Source of the DNA: Proteobacteria bacterium ST_bin16 | Lineage (GTDB): Bacteria; Pseudomonadota; Gammaproteobacteria; Burkholderiales; Nitrosomonadaceae | Length of the DNA: 49,611 nt | NCBI GenBank assembly: GCA_002083595.1 | Contig: MSXT01000036.1 | Location: 1 to 49,611, forward strand | Direction: 5' to 3' | Shown: in pieces, positions 35,373 to 44,749 of the stretch | Position numbering within the stretch: position 1 is the first letter of the stretch | Layout of the letters: the number at the start of each line of letters is the position of its first letter | Program-made: the position numbers and the translations under genes | Notes under the pieces: model-generated | The model's input: the letters and a program-made list of their open reading frames with translations, nothing else | Told to the model about the DNA's origin: nothing | The model's database searches: none

Positions 35373-36869
35373 CTAATGAAAGGATAACTTGATATCCGCG
35401 ATCTGCAAAAAACCTTGCTCGGTGATGAGATCAACCAGCGTTAAGGGGTGTTGATCCAGCCAACCGGGTGGAAAGTCCAAGCTTACGCGGTTCTTATTCA
35501 CGTAAACCAGTATTTCCGGCAGACTGATATTCGAGCGGCTTCTGTGCATCACCACGGCTAGCCTGAGCAAGATGCATAATCTGATAATGGAGGTGCGCAT
35601 GGAAACAGCGATCGATTCAAATTCTTCCACGGGAAACTTGCGCCGATGGCTGCGCACCAGCATCGCCAGCTTCATTTGCTCCTGACGGGAAAAACCAGCC
35701 AAGTCCGAATTGGCCGTCAGATAAGCGCCATGCCGGTGATATTGGTTATGCGCAACCGATAAGCCGATTTCATGAATGTAAGCGCCCCACAGCAGTAATT
35801 TCAGGTCGTTTTTTTCATCCAATTCCCAGGCCGCTTTTACCTGATGAAAAAAATTTCCGGCAGTGTCTCTGACCCGGCCAGCTTGCTCCAGATCGGCATT
35901 GTAGCGTTGCGCTACTGCCATGACCGTGTTGTCCCTGACATCTTCATCGTGCACCCGGCCGATCAGGTCATACAGCAAACCTTCACGCAACGCGCCTTCG
36001 GATACATCGATCTTCTTCAGGTTGAGTGCTTCAAACACACCGTACAATATCGCGACGCCGCTAGCAAAAACCGGCTTTCTGCGTTCCGATAAACCCGGAA
36101 AATTAATGAACGCACTGTCACCGATCGCAACCAACTCGTCCATCAATTGCGTCAGCGCGGGTGCTGTGATGCCGGAATCGCACCAGCCTTGCGCTTGCAC
36201 CACATCGCGTATGGCAATGATGGTGCCGGAAGAACCCAAGGCATAATCCCAGCCTGTTTTCTTATACGCCGTTTCCAGCGACTCCAGTTCCTGCATTGCA
36301 AACAAGATGGCCTTGCGCATTTTTTTGGCTTTTATCTTACCGTCGTCAAAAAACCGCTGCTCCATATTGACGCAACCCATATACAAGCTTTCCGTCTGGT
36401 ACGTGTCATACCCCCGGCCGATGATCAGCTCCGTGCTGCCGCCGCCGATGTCGATCACCAGCCGCTTATTGACCTCATCGTACAACGTATGCGCCACCCC
36501 GGAATAGATCAGCCGTGCTTCTTCACGCCCGGCAATAATCTCAATCGGATGCCCCAATGCGCGATGCGCATGCAGCAAAAAATCGCCGCCATTGCGGGCT
36601 TGGCGCAGCGTATTGGTACCGACGGCACGCACATTCACATGCGGAATTTCCCGGATGCGCTGATCGAACCGCTGCAAGCATTCCAGCGCCTGTTTCATCG
36701 ATTCGCTGGACAATTCCTGCTTGTCATTCAAGCCGGAAGCCAATCGCACCATTTCTTTCATGCGATCAATGATCTGCAAGCGGCCATCCGCCCAATTCGC
36801 CACGATCATATGAAAACTGTTTGAACCTAAATCCACGGCTGCGTAGGACTCATCCATGTTCGGCGCCAT
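35373..36869 (-). CDS. ppx: Exopolyphosphatase (Ppx/GppA family)
   Basis: A 498-residue Ppx/GppA phosphatase. The ASKHA-fold motifs are visible: YAAVDLGSNSFHMIVANW near the start and IDIGGGSTELI near residues 140-150. An HD-like C-terminal part (LWGAYIHEIGLSVAHNQYH) matches the longer Ppx form. It releases phosphate from the ends of polyphosphate, so it opposes Ppk1. Its role could include the pppGpp phosphatase GppA, but the length favours Ppx. A second possible start (MDESYAAV) lies four codons in. It is divergent from sixA; the two starts overlap or nearly so. Confidence 0.92.
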   Translation of the reverse strand: MAPNMDESYAAVDLGSNSFHMIVANWADGRLQIIDRMKEMVRLASGLNDKQELSSESMKQALECLQRFDQRIREIPHVNVRAVGTNTLRQARNGGDFLLHAHRALGHPIEIIAGREEARLIYSGVAHTLYDEVNKRLVIDIGGGSTELIIGRGYDTYQTESLYMGCVNMEQRFFDDGKIKAKKMRKAILFAMQELESLETAYKKTGWDYALGSSGTIIAIRDVVQAQGWCDSGITAPALTQLMDELVAIGDSAFINFPGLSERRKPVFASGVAILYGVFEALNLKKIDVSEGALREGLLYDLIGRVHDEDVRDNTVMAVAQRYNADLEQAGRVRDTAGNFFHQVKAAWELDEKNDLKLLLWGAYIHEIGLSVAHNQYHRHGAYLTANSDLAGFSRQEQMKLAMLVRSHRRKFPVEEFESIAVSMRTSIIRLCILLRLAVVMHRSRSNISLPEILVYVNKNRVSLDFPPGWLDQHPLTLVDLITEQGFLQIADIKLSFH

Positions 36870-36897
36870 AAGGGTGATAGTATGTTGGTTGGTGAAT

Positions 36898-37437
36898 ATG
36901 TTTTCTATTCAAGCGATGCAAAAAAATCAGCTGATCATCATGCGGCACGCCAAATCGGACTGGAGCGATGCGAGCAGACCCGATTTCGACCGTCCACTGA
37001 CCGCGCGCGGCAAAAAAGCTGCAAAACAAATGGGACAATGGTTGAAACAGAAACAGTACCGCATCGGCCGGATACTCTGTTCACCTGCGCGGCGCGCAAA
37101 ACAAACCTGCCTATTGGTTGCGGAACAGTTGGATTTTTCTCAACAGCACGTACTGTGGGAAGACAAAATCTACGAAGCATCGCTCAATGACCTGATTGCG
37201 CTGATCGATCAATACAGTGCAGGTGCTCACACCTTGCTGATCGTCGGCCATAATCCCGGCCTCGATCAATTACTCTGCCACCTGTGCCATGATCGCCCAC
37301 CTGTTAACGATTCCGGTAAATTACTGACCACCGCTGCAACCGCTGTGCTGGATTACGGCACTCTGCCCATTTCGGCAAAAGCGCATCAAGCACGCCTGCA
37401 ATGTTTGATCAGACCCAAGGAAGCGCTGATTAATTGA
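36898..37437 (+). CDS. sixA: SixA-type histidine phosphatase
   Basis: A histidine phosphatase of 179 residues from ATG 36898, or 173 residues from 36916. The catalytic RHA motif is in QLIIMRHAKSDW, and HNPGLDQLL contains the second histidine. SixA removes phosphate from phosphohistidine proteins. It starts within 30 bases of the ppx start on the opposite strand. The family's normal start is MQKNQLIIMRHAK, so 36916 is also credible. Its link to polyphosphate is only by position. Confidence 0.85.
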   Translation: MFSIQAMQKNQLIIMRHAKSDWSDASRPDFDRPLTARGKKAAKQMGQWLKQKQYRIGRILCSPARRAKQTCLLVAEQLDFSQQHVLWEDKIYEASLNDLIALIDQYSAGAHTLLIVGHNPGLDQLLCHLCHDRPPVNDSGKLLTTAATAVLDYGTLPISAKAHQARLQCLIRPKEALIN

Positions 37438-37569
37438 CTGCACGAGCGAATTGCTTCGTTGCGCGGTACTCACTCCCTCGCCTATCAGATTGATATGTCT
37501 CGGTTGTTGCGTGCCGTGCGCCTCGCACTTCATCACGTTCGTTGAATTAAGCAGCACTTTCCTAAGGAG

Positions 37570-37992
37570 CTATGATTTCTTTTTATCTTTTTTCTTGCCG
37601 TCTTTTTTCTTATCTTTATTCTTTTTTTTCTTTTCTTTGTCTTGTACTGTTTTTTTGTCGTCTTTCCGGGTTTTTTTCTTGTCTTTGCCTTTATCCTTGT
37701 CTTTTGCTTTATCCGCTTTGGGCAAACTTACTGTCTGATCGATTACCGTCTTTTTGGTCACAGTCAGTGCGCTGCTATCCGCCATACCGGCCGGTTTGGC
37801 TGGCTTTTCTTTCAGGCTATCCACCGCGGCTTGTCTGACCGCACGCGCCCGCAACTCGCCTTTGAAACCCGTTATTTTCCGCAGCTCTTCCAAACTCAGC
37901 GAGGCCAGCGCCTCAACCGTTTTTATTTTGCGTTCTTGCAACACTTTGATTGTGGCAGGACCGATTCCCTTAATATCTGTTAACTTCGCCAT
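37570..37992 (-). CDS. Helix-hairpin-helix protein with lysine-rich tail
   Basis: A 140-residue protein. Residues 1-60 hold a helix-hairpin-helix region: DIKGIGPATIKVLQERKI, then LEELRKITGFKGELRARAV, as in DNA-repair and recombination proteins. The last 55 residues are almost only K, D and T, with a long lysine-rich run. Such tails recall histone H1-like bacterial proteins and would bind DNA or RNA nonspecifically. The tail is encoded by A+G-rich repeats that could slip. The gene lies 118 bases downstream of yajD on the same strand. The exact function is unknown. Confidence 0.72.
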   Translation of the reverse strand: MAKLTDIKGIGPATIKVLQERKIKTVEALASLSLEELRKITGFKGELRARAVRQAAVDSLKEKPAKPAGMADSSALTVTKKTVIDQTVSLPKADKAKDKDKGKDKKKTRKDDKKTVQDKEKKKKNKDKKKDGKKKDKKKS

Positions 37993-38109
37993 GATCTGGC
38001 TCCTATCAGCTCAAAAAAATCATTATAACCGCCTGTTCGTTTAATACAACGCACATCAGCCCGGAATACCGCCATTGATCTGAATTCAATTGAACAAGTG
38101 GAATCTGAC

Positions 38110-38469
38110 TCAAGGCTTATTCTTCAGCATATCTTTCAGATTGGCAAAAGGACTGAACGTCGCGGCATTTTCAGTTTGTCCGCTATCCGTGCGGCCTATA
38201 GAATCTTTCAACTTGGAATGCTCATTCTCATGACAATAAGTACAAAGGAGCTCCCAGTTACTGCCATCGGGCGGATTATCATCATGATTGCTGTTTTTGT
38301 GATGTACTTCCAGCAACTGTAAGTTCTTATGATCGAACGCGCGCGCGCAACGCCCGCACACCCAGGGAAATAGTTTGAGCGCCTGTTCGCGGTATCCCTG
38401 TGCGCGTTTTTCCGCATTCCGGCGTGCTTCCATAACCACTTTATCCAGCTTGCTCGTATCTTTTGCCAT
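38110..38469 (-). CDS. yajD: YajD-like HNH nuclease
   Basis: A 119-residue HNH protein from ATG 38469. The zinc ribbon is CGRC...C..C (WVCGRCARAF and LLCTYCHENEH), and the HNH core contains LEVHHKNSNHDDNPPDGSNW. ATG 38469 is preferred over a TTG at 38499; AAGGA lies eight bases before it. The sequence matches E. coli YajD in length and layout as I recall it; its substrate is unproven. It lies 54 bases downstream of fadD on the same strand, in what may be a read-through operon. Confidence 0.85.
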   Translation of the reverse strand: MAKDTSKLDKVVMEARRNAEKRAQGYREQALKLFPWVCGRCARAFDHKNLQLLEVHHKNSNHDDNPPDGSNWELLCTYCHENEHSKLKDSIGRTDSGQTENAATFSPFANLKDMLKNKP

Positions 38470-38523
38470 CGGCTTGTTCCTTCTCTCGAGAAGATTCAAT
38501 CGGGCAACGCCCGCGCTTAATGC

Positions 38524-40356
38524 TCAGTGCCCGGTATACAGCCTGTCGACCTCAGCCTTATATTTTTCCAGCACCTTCGTGCGTTTCAATTTGAGCGTGG
38601 GTGTCAGCAGTCCGTTTTCAATATTCCACGGTTCGTGAGTCACGGCGACCCGGCGTATTTTGGCATAGCCCGGAAACTCACTCGTCAGGTGCGTGATTTT
38701 TTCCAGCAAAATTTTCTCCAACTGATGTTTCTGCTGTTCACTATCCAGACGATCATCCAAGCCATAATGCGCGCTAAGATCCTGCCACCGGGCCGGATTC
38801 AATACGGCCAGAACACTTAAATAGGAACGCGCTTCGCCGATCAACATCACCTGCTCGAATAGCGGATCACGCAGAATCGCCGCTTCCATATCACCCGGCG
38901 GCACTTTCTCACCGGTGGATAACACGATAATCTCTTTCAACCGCCCGGTAATGGTCACATGTCCTTGCGCATCAATCGATGCGATATCGCCGGTATTCAA
39001 CCAGCCATCCGGCGAAATCACCGCTTTCGTCGCTTCCGGATTATTCCAGTATCCCAGCATTACATTCGGCCCACGAACCAGCAGGGCATTGTTCTCGCCC
39101 AGCTTGACTTCCACGCCGGGAATCGGCAAACCGACACTGGCGGGTACGTTATCCTCAACCCGGTTGGCACACACCACCGGACTGCTCTCCGTCATGCCAT
39201 AGCCTTGCAGCACCGGCAATCCAAGACCGATGAAGATGCGCGAAACTTCAGCCGGTAAGGCCGCGCCACCGCTCATCACCATGCGCAACCGTCCGCCCAG
39301 CTTGCCCAGCACTTTGCTGGCCACCAACCGCTCGAGTATCGGCCACAGCACATGCGACAAGCGCCGGTACCCCCTTCTTTGCTGGCATTCAAACTGGCTG
39401 TACCCAGTTTCCACCGCAAAATTGAACAACCAGCGCGCAAAACCAGAACCCTCGGCTAGTTTTGCCTTTATGCCCGCATAAACCCGTTCGTAGATGCGCG
39501 GCACCGAAATCAACAACGTCGGGCGGATGGTCAGCAGATCTTCCTGCAACTGCGGAATCGAACGTGCATACGCAATCGTCGCGCCCGCCATCATCGGCAC
39601 GTAATACCCCGATGTCCGTTCAAAAGTATGCGACAGCGGTAAAAACGACAGTAACAAATCATCCGGTTGCACCGGAATCACCTGCAAACAGCTGGCCACG
39701 TTACTCAAGATATTGTGATGACTGAGCATCACACCCTTGGGGCGGCCGGATGTGCCGGAGGTATAAATGATCGTCGCCAGCGCATGCGGATCGCTGGGGA
39801 TATGCCGCACTTCACCGGCATGAGCCGACGACAGCCAATCCATCGCAGCCACGATACGGACATTGTCGCAAGCATCGATGCTATCTGGCTCAAAGGGCCG
39901 GAGGATGAGCACCCGTTGCAATCCCTCGATTTCATTGTGGATGGTCAAAAATTGCTGCCATTGATGCGAGTTATCCAGCAGCAATAATTTAACATTGGCA
40001 TCGTTGATGACGTAAGCCGCATTTTCAACCCGGTCATCCGTGTACAAGGGAATTACCACCAATCCGAGACCGAGCGCCGCCTGCTCGAACATCACCCATT
40101 CCGGGCAATTTTTCATCATCACCGCAACCCGGTCGCCCGCCACAAGCGATTCTTTCATCAACGCGGCTTGCCAGCGCGCCACCCATTGATTCATCTGCTC
40201 CCAGGTATAGCCCGCCCATTCCTCGCTGATCGGATTGAAATAACGATAAGCCTCCTTTTGCGGTGAACGTTGCACACGTGCCCTGAAAAGACCATCCAGT
40301 GTTTTTGCTTCTTCTACCGGAATAATGCTTGTCATTCCGTCTTGCTCGATTTGCAT
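38524..40356 (-). CDS. fadD: Long-chain fatty-acid-CoA ligase
   Basis: A 610-residue AMP-forming acyl-CoA synthetase. The P-loop-like motif IIYTSGTSGRPKGVMLSHHN is intact, followed by GYGMTESSPV and WLNTGDIASID, the AMP/acyl-binding motifs. The enzyme activates free fatty acids for beta-oxidation or lipid synthesis at the inner membrane. AAGGAG lies four bases before the ATG. It is 55 bases downstream of the acyl-CoA dehydrogenase gene, so both likely share a transcript. No TesE/FadR-type regulator is seen nearby. Confidence 0.92.
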   Translation of the reverse strand: MQIEQDGMTSIIPVEEAKTLDGLFRARVQRSPQKEAYRYFNPISEEWAGYTWEQMNQWVARWQAALMKESLVAGDRVAVMMKNCPEWVMFEQAALGLGLVVIPLYTDDRVENAAYVINDANVKLLLLDNSHQWQQFLTIHNEIEGLQRVLILRPFEPDSIDACDNVRIVAAMDWLSSAHAGEVRHIPSDPHALATIIYTSGTSGRPKGVMLSHHNILSNVASCLQVIPVQPDDLLLSFLPLSHTFERTSGYYVPMMAGATIAYARSIPQLQEDLLTIRPTLLISVPRIYERVYAGIKAKLAEGSGFARWLFNFAVETGYSQFECQQRRGYRRLSHVLWPILERLVASKVLGKLGGRLRMVMSGGAALPAEVSRIFIGLGLPVLQGYGMTESSPVVCANRVEDNVPASVGLPIPGVEVKLGENNALLVRGPNVMLGYWNNPEATKAVISPDGWLNTGDIASIDAQGHVTITGRLKEIIVLSTGEKVPPGDMEAAILRDPLFEQVMLIGEARSYLSVLAVLNPARWQDLSAHYGLDDRLDSEQQKHQLEKILLEKITHLTSEFPGYAKIRRVAVTHEPWNIENGLLTPTLKLKRTKVLEKYKAEVDRLYTGH

Positions 40357-40411
40357 AGCGCTCCTTTTTATGCCGGGATTTCTGTCAGTGCCGTTATGTT
40401 TTCAGTGCACG

Positions 40412-42904
40412 TTATTCCTTGTCTTGCTCCTCTTCGTCACCGCCCTCGTCTGAAGAAATACTTTCCATGACTTCGGCAGCCGCAGCGGCCGCAGCGGCCG
40501 CAGCACTCACCGCCGCGACAAAACCAGCAGCACCCGCACCGGCGGCGCTTGCCACATGACCGATTGTTCCGGCAATTCCCGTGTCTGCTCTTGTTTCGCG
40601 ACCGAAATCCGGCGGAAAATCGTCCACTTTGACCACCCGGCCGCGCAAATCTTTCAACTTATTCAGGAGACCCGCTTCTTCCGCGCTAATAATGTTCAGT
40701 TGCAACGCCTGAGCAATCTGCCCGTCGCCATGATCGGTGATTTTGTGCTGCTTCACCGCCTCACGCAGCTTGGCTTCGATGGCGCTGCATTGAATGACGC
40801 ATTGCAAAGCGTGCTCCAGATCCGCCATCGGTTCACCATCGGCGGTAGGCACAAAGATTCCAGAAGTCAAACGGTCGCGCACCGCACCCGGTTCCATCAT
40901 CAGCCTGGCCACTTCGTGCGCCAATGCATCGGTGGGCGGTTTGCAGCGTTTCCCGAGCGGGAAGACCAAGGCTTTCAGCGCCCAGATCAACGCAATATGT
41001 CCCGGGAAGTTGGTCAGAAATTCATCGAACGCCAGCTGTAAGCGATACAAAGCATCTTGCATGGACCAATGCAGCAACGGCAAGTCCGCAGCCGGACGGC
41101 CATCGTCTTCAAAACGCTTCAGTGTTGCTGAGCACAGATACAGCATGCTGAGAATATCGCCCAGCCGCGCCGACAAACGTTCCCTACGCTTGAGCGATCC
41201 ACCCAGCTTCATCAATCCGATATCGGCGATACACGCAAAACTGGCGGAATAACGCGCCAACTGGCGGTAATACGCGGCCGTTTCCGGTGCGCAATTTTCC
41301 GGCGCGTTGTCTTTGATATAGCTGCCGAATAGCGCATAAACCACAGCGTTTGCCGTATTGCGCAGAGTGAATTTGGCGTGCCCGATCAACGCTTCATCAA
41401 ACGCCAGCGATGCGCTGTCCGGATTGTTATCATGCGTGGCGTTAACTTCTTTCAGCAAATACGGATGACAGCGGATCGCACCCTGACCGAAAATAATCAT
41501 ATTGCGCGTCAGAATGTTGGCGCCTTCCACGGTGATACTGACGGGAATTTGCTGATAAGTACGTCCCAGATAGTTTCTCGGCCCGATGCAAATGCCCTTG
41601 CCGCCGTGAATATCCATCGCATCGTTAACCGCTTGGCGTCCGCGTTCGGTCAGATGATATTTGACGATGGCCGACGCGACGGAAGGTTTCTCGCCCAGAT
41701 CAACCGCGCTCGCGGTCATGACACGCGCGGCGTCCATCATGTAAGTATTGCCGCCGATGCGCGCCAGTGCTTCCTCGATGCCTTCAAAATAACCGATCGG
41801 CGTTTTGAATTGCATGCGCACCCGGCCGTACGCACCGGCAGTGCGCGCCGCCAATTTTGCCGCGCCCACGCTGGTGGCTGGCAATGAAATGGCGCGGCCG
41901 ACCGACAAACAGTTCATCAACATGCGCCAGCCTTGCCCGACGCCTTCCTGCCCGCCGATAATCCAATCCATCGGAATGAACACTTCCTTGCCCCAGTTCG
42001 GGCCATTCTGGAATGCGCCATTGAGCGGATAATGCCGCCGCCCGATGTTGACACCCGGTGTGTTGGTCGGAATCAGCGCCAGCGTGATACCGAGATCTTC
42101 GTCTTTGCCCAGTAAGCGGTCCGGATCGTACAATTTGAACGCCAGACCGAGAATAGTCGCCACCGGCCCCAACGTGATATAGCGTTTCTCCCAGGTTACT
42201 TTCATCCCCAGCACATCGCTTTGACCGTCGTACTCACCGCGGCACACGATACCAAAATCCGGCATCGCACCGGCATCCGAACCCGCTTCCGGCGACGTCA
42301 GCGCAAAGCAAGGAACCTCTTGGCCTTTAGCCAGGCGCGGCAAATAATATTCTTTTTGTTTCTCGGTACCGTAATGCAGCAGCAGCTCGGCTGGTCCCAA
42401 GGAATTCGGCACCATCACTGTGACTGCGCCCGTGCCACTGCGCGAGCCGATCTTCATCACCACTTCGGAATGCGCCAGCGCCGAGAAACCGTAACCGCCG
42501 TACTGCTTGGGAATGATCAGCCCGAAGAAACCCTTGTCCTTGATGAACTGCCACACTTCCGGCGGCAGATCCTTCAGCTCATGCGTGATCTTCCATTCGT
42601 CGAGCATGGCGCACAATTGCTCCGCAGGGCCATCGAGAAACGCCTGTTCTTCCGCGCTCAATTGCGGTTTGGGATAAGCCAGCAGCTTTTTCCAATCCGG
42701 TTTGCCGCTGAATAATTCACCTTCCCACCAAACCGTACCGGCATCCAATGCTTCCTGCTCCGTCTGCGAGATGGGCGGCAGCATTTTGCGGAAAATTTTC
42801 AGAATCGGGTTGCTGACCAGATGGCGGCGCAGGAAAGGAATCGCCAGAATCAGGCTGGCAACGGCAACAACAAACAGGATGACATAGAAGAGAAACAGGA
42901 ACAT
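40412..42904 (-). CDS. fadE: Membrane-anchored acyl-CoA dehydrogenase
   Basis: An 830-residue FadE-type dehydrogenase that makes the first double bond in beta-oxidation. An N-terminal helix (residues 1-25) anchors it. The acyl-CoA dehydrogenase core carries YGGYGFSALAHSEVV, CFALTSPEAGSDAG, MDWIIGGQEGVGQGWRMLM and DIHGGKGICIGPRN. The C-terminal tail (about 780-830) is odd: an Ala-rich low-complexity stretch including a run of ten alanines coded by 9-base GCAGCGGCC-type repeats, then an acidic end (SSDEGGDEEEQDKE). It leads the fadE-fadD-yajD row. Confidence 0.92.
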   Translation of the reverse strand: MFLFLFYVILFVVAVASLILAIPFLRRHLVSNPILKIFRKMLPPISQTEQEALDAGTVWWEGELFSGKPDWKKLLAYPKPQLSAEEQAFLDGPAEQLCAMLDEWKITHELKDLPPEVWQFIKDKGFFGLIIPKQYGGYGFSALAHSEVVMKIGSRSGTGAVTVMVPNSLGPAELLLHYGTEKQKEYYLPRLAKGQEVPCFALTSPEAGSDAGAMPDFGIVCRGEYDGQSDVLGMKVTWEKRYITLGPVATILGLAFKLYDPDRLLGKDEDLGITLALIPTNTPGVNIGRRHYPLNGAFQNGPNWGKEVFIPMDWIIGGQEGVGQGWRMLMNCLSVGRAISLPATSVGAAKLAARTAGAYGRVRMQFKTPIGYFEGIEEALARIGGNTYMMDAARVMTASAVDLGEKPSVASAIVKYHLTERGRQAVNDAMDIHGGKGICIGPRNYLGRTYQQIPVSITVEGANILTRNMIIFGQGAIRCHPYLLKEVNATHDNNPDSASLAFDEALIGHAKFTLRNTANAVVYALFGSYIKDNAPENCAPETAAYYRQLARYSASFACIADIGLMKLGGSLKRRERLSARLGDILSMLYLCSATLKRFEDDGRPAADLPLLHWSMQDALYRLQLAFDEFLTNFPGHIALIWALKALVFPLGKRCKPPTDALAHEVARLMMEPGAVRDRLTSGIFVPTADGEPMADLEHALQCVIQCSAIEAKLREAVKQHKITDHGDGQIAQALQLNIISAEEAGLLNKLKDLRGRVVKVDDFPPDFGRETRADTGIAGTIGHVASAAGAGAAGFVAAVSAAAAAAAAAAEVMESISSDEGGDEEEQDKE
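40469..40510 (-). repeat. Tandem 9-bp alanine-coding repeat in fadE
   Basis: The GCAGCGGCC-type unit repeats in tandem here and encodes the alanine run near the FadE C-terminus. Copy number could vary between strains through slippage. Confidence 0.7.
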
Positions 42905-43145
42905 GGCAATCTTCCTCGTAGTGAGTTAAACCCGGTCAACTTTGCTGCACGATGACACGGTGTTGTACAAGACTTCAATCGGGCGTGTAGAATCCGGCAA
43001 TCTTCTCAAAGCGCTACAGTCGCAAATTTACATGAAAATCGTTTGAATCCCTACTGTAACGCTGAAGTATTATGCCGCGTTTGTTGTGGTTTTCATACAC
43101 CCGCGCCGCCGCCAATTTTTAACTTGTTAAATTCAGGAAAAAATC
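42905..43145. other. Divergent fadE-dapE control region
   Basis: This 241-base spacer separates the divergently transcribed fadE and dapE genes and should hold both promoters. No convincing -35/-10 pair and no FadR- or PsrA-like palindrome could be picked out by eye. Confidence 0.4.
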
Positions 43146-44348
43146 ATGTCCGATGACACACTGTCGCTTGCGCAAACACTGATCGCCCGCCGCTCACTCA
43201 CCCCCGCCGATGATGGCTGCCAGGAAATCCTGATCGAACGGCTGGAAAAACTCGGTTTTCACATCGAAAGAATGTGCTTCGGCGAGGTCGACAACCTCTG
43301 GGCGCGCCGTGGCACTACTGCACCGCTGCTGTGTCTCGCCGGACATACCGATGTCGTGCCCACCGGCCCGCTGGAACAATGGGACAGCGATCCGTTTGTA
43401 CCCACGATCCGCGACGGCAAACTGTACGGCCGCGGCGCCGCCGATATGAAATCGTCGCTCGCGGCGTTTATCACCGCCATTGAAGCCTTTGTTGCACAAC
43501 ATGCCAACCATCAAGGCTCCATCGCATTGCTGATCACCTCCGACGAGGAAGGCATTGCCGTCGACGGCACGGTCAAAGTGGTCGAAGCGCTCAAAGCGCG
43601 CGGCGAACTACTGGATTACTGCATCGTCGGCGAACCGACCTGTACCGACACACTGGGCGACACCATCAAAAACGGCCGCCGTGGTTCGCTATCCGGCAAT
43701 CTGACGATCAAGGGCATCCAAGGCCATATCGCCTACCCGCATCTGGCGAAAAACCCGATTCACCTGGCCGCACCTGCGATAGCGGAATTGGCGCAAACCG
43801 AATGGGATCAAGGCAATGAGTATTTCCCGCCGACCACCTGGCATATTTCCAACATTCACGGCGGCACCGGCGCCACCAACGTCATCCCCGGCACACTGAA
43901 CCTGTTATTCAACTTCCGTTTCTCGACCGCCAGCACGGTCGAATCGCTGCAAAACCGCGTGTATGAAATTCTTGGTAAACATGGTTTGGACTATGACTTG
44001 CAATGGGAGCTGTCGGGTAAACCGTTTCTCACACCGAAGGCGGAACTGGCCGATGCCATGCACGCCGCCATCGTCGAAGTCACCGGCATCGAACCCCAAC
44101 TCTCCACCTCCGGCGGTACCTCGGACGGTCGCTTTATCGCCGATATCTGCGCGCAAGTCATCGAATTCGGCCCGCGCAATGCGACGATCCACAAACTGAA
44201 CGAACACGTAGCGGTGGACGATCTCGAGAAATTATCGAGAATTTACCAGTTAATCATGGAGAATTTGTTGATCGATAAAACTGTGACAGCCAATTCGGAT
44301 ACCGATGGTTTTTGGGATAAATTGAAGAAGTATTTTTCTTTTGGGTGA
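43146..44348 (+). CDS. dapE: Succinyl-diaminopimelate desuccinylase
   Basis: A 400-residue metallopeptidase that frees succinate from N-succinyl-LL-diaminopimelate in lysine and peptidoglycan synthesis. Metal ligands are seen in AGHTDVVPTGP, GRGAADMKSS, TSDEEG, and GEPTCTDTLGD. The C-terminal region STSGGTSDGRF is typical. The E. coli protein is about 375 residues. The last 24 residues here (after SRIYQLIMENLL) form an extension with a W/F-rich end. No other dap gene is nearby. It starts divergently from fadE. Confidence 0.93.
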   Translation: MSDDTLSLAQTLIARRSLTPADDGCQEILIERLEKLGFHIERMCFGEVDNLWARRGTTAPLLCLAGHTDVVPTGPLEQWDSDPFVPTIRDGKLYGRGAADMKSSLAAFITAIEAFVAQHANHQGSIALLITSDEEGIAVDGTVKVVEALKARGELLDYCIVGEPTCTDTLGDTIKNGRRGSLSGNLTIKGIQGHIAYPHLAKNPIHLAAPAIAELAQTEWDQGNEYFPPTTWHISNIHGGTGATNVIPGTLNLLFNFRFSTASTVESLQNRVYEILGKHGLDYDLQWELSGKPFLTPKAELADAMHAAIVEVTGIEPQLSTSGGTSDGRFIADICAQVIEFGPRNATIHKLNEHVAVDDLEKLSRIYQLIMENLLIDKTVTANSDTDGFWDKLKKYFSFG

Positions 44349-44749
44349 GATAAAAATTGGCGTGATTGAAACACCCGCCTCCAGTCAAAAACAGCCACTC
44401 AACTGTGGCAGCTAGACCCGAGACGAAAAACCGAATTATTTTTTGACAACATCTTTCAAGAATAAATGTATTTGTAAGCCCCTCGTGTCACTGCACGAGG
44501 TAACTCAATATGGGGTCGCATATGCAATCTCTATATCTGTAGCGAGAAATCCATATGCCTAACATTTAGCTGATCGATCTAGCTCTGCTTGGAGTCCGAC
44601 TGAAACCAGAAAAACGGACTCCAGTGAGTGTAATGTAGTCTGATTAACTACGTGGATGAAATAAATTACCCTAACTAAAAGCAAGGTATTAATTTTCTAA
44701 TTTTCAAACAACTTGCGTTACAAGGGAAAGGGGGATTAACCCACAGAGA
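44349..44749. other. Gene-free interval with two hairpins
   Basis: No gene is seen. Two hairpins are present: CCTCGTG/CACGAGG with a 6-base loop (44481-44500), and GGAGTCCG/CGGACTCC with a 16-base loop (44591-44622). Neither is followed by a T run in either direction, so neither is a textbook terminator. They may end dapE or the unknown gene to the right. Confidence 0.5.

Noticed and set aside
44481..44622. Terminators after dapE
   Set aside because: Both hairpins lack a downstream T run in either orientation, so I list them only as hairpins.
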